A program made the translations under genes and the position numbers. From the NCBI GenBank assembly GCA_003542935.1, contig DPJQ01000002.1, positions 1 through 22,908 on the forward strand: a stretch of DNA of 22,908 nt. The letters are read 5' to 3'. Below are positions 22,547-22,908 of the stretch, in pieces. The stretch is from Lachnospiraceae bacterium. Lineage in GTDB: Bacteria > Bacillota > Clostridia > Lachnospirales > Lachnospiraceae. The number at the start of each line of letters is the position of its first letter. The first letter of the stretch is position 1. The notes under the pieces are model-generated. The model was not told the origin of the DNA. It did not search any database and was given only the letters and a program-made list of their open reading frames with translations.

Positions 22547-22674
22547 TGTATGAGTCGGGGAGACTCCCGGCAGATGATATGTGCCGGTTCTTGACAGTTT
22601 GTGACGGTTTGGTTTTACCGAACCGTTGCAGCGAGCAGACAGCCAGAAGTGACAGTGTAGAATGGAGTAGTAAA
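22547..22674 (+). promoter_or_regulatory. Hairpin-rich 5' leader
   Basis: The leader contains successive inverted repeats: GAGTC/GACTC (22552-22556, 22562-22566); CCGGCA/TGCCGG (22567-22572, 22582-22587); and ACGGTT/AACCGT (22604-22609, 22621-22626), the last continuing as GGT/ACC after one mismatch. An alternative CGGG/CCCG pairing competes with the first two. I match it to no known riboswitch class. Confidence 0.45.
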
Positions 22675-22908
22675 ATGAATCATTGGAAAGTAATGGGCGC
22701 CAGGTCTCTGGCCGGCGTCCTCACGGTGGGAATGCTGATGGGGCAGCCGTCCCTTATATGGGCAGCGGATTCTGCTGCCCATACGTCTGACGTTTCTGCA
22801 AAGGAAAAAGTCTCTGATCTATCAAAAGACAAGGATTCTGTGCCAGAGCCGTCGGTTCCGGAAAAATCGGATACGGGCAAGGCCGATAAAGAGAAGCCGG
22901 ACGAAGAG
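22675..22908 (+). CDS. Secreted protein, N-terminal part only (cut by window end)
   Basis: The open frame of 78 codons from ATG 22675 has no stop codon before the window ends. GGAG (22664-22667) lies seven bases upstream. The N-terminus MNHWKVMGARSLAGVLTVG followed by MLMGQPSLIWAA is a typical Sec signal peptide, with likely cleavage after WAA near residue 31. The mature part begins with a low-complexity stretch rich in Lys, Asp, Ser, Pro and Glu (DKDSVPEPSVPEKSDTG and onward), as in spacers of Gram-positive wall proteins. The functional domain lies beyond the window, so no role can be given. It has a strong promoter and a structured leader. Confidence 0.8.
   Translation, partial: MNHWKVMGARSLAGVLTVGMLMGQPSLIWAADSAAHTSDVSAKEKVSDLSKDKDSVPEPSVPEKSDTGKADKEKPDEE

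Overview
The window reads as ordinary chromosome from an anaerobic Clostridia member, most likely Lachnospiraceae. This is inferred from moderate GC content with strong AGGAGG-type ribosome binding sites, from hybrid histidine kinases carrying the SHDIRTPMNAI phosphoacceptor box, from a fused HemC-CobA-HemD protein, and from the general gene mix. No phage, insertion sequence or CRISPR array was seen.

Layout. (1) 1-2703, plus strand: a Ser-rich lipoprotein, coaD (CoA biosynthesis), a small protein of unknown function and a hypoxanthine-DNA glycosylase, closely spaced and ending in a terminator. (2) 2749-2916, minus strand: a single tRNA-Gly(CCC) with its own promoter and terminator. (3) 2950-3567: RNase HI with an N-terminal viroplasmin-type domain. 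(4) 3679-10157: a tight tetrapyrrole operon hemA, precorrin-2 dehydrogenase, hemC-cobA-hemD fusion, hemB and hemL, ending in a strong terminator. Together these genes convert glutamyl-tRNA to 5-aminolevulinate, porphobilinogen, uroporphyrinogen III, precorrin-2 and sirohydrochlorin. No hemE or later haem gene is present here, so siroheme, cobalamin or both are the likely end products. (5) 10367-11008: a small serine recombinase behind a dyad-rich 5' region. (6) 11139-19298: two large hybrid sensor kinases, one membrane-bound with two receiver domains and one soluble with PAS domains and one receiver, on either side of alaS. (7) 19321-20508: nagA directly behind the second kinase. (8) 20527-20805, minus strand: a HicB-like protein without a HicA partner, divergent from a Nudix hydrolase at 20889-21374. 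(9) 21477-22466: a D-lactate dehydrogenase-type enzyme whose ribosome binding site lies inside a perfect inverted repeat. (10) From 22675: the start of a secreted protein with a strong extended -10 promoter and a hairpin-rich leader, cut by the window end.

The most useful second looks are the triple fusion in the tetrapyrrole operon, three junctions where a terminator touches or overlaps the next promoter, the repeat-rich region before the recombinase, the sequestered ribosome binding site at 21451-21474, and the structured leader at 22547-22674. I did not find a convincing, wholly new biological system. Most of the window is core metabolism and signalling.
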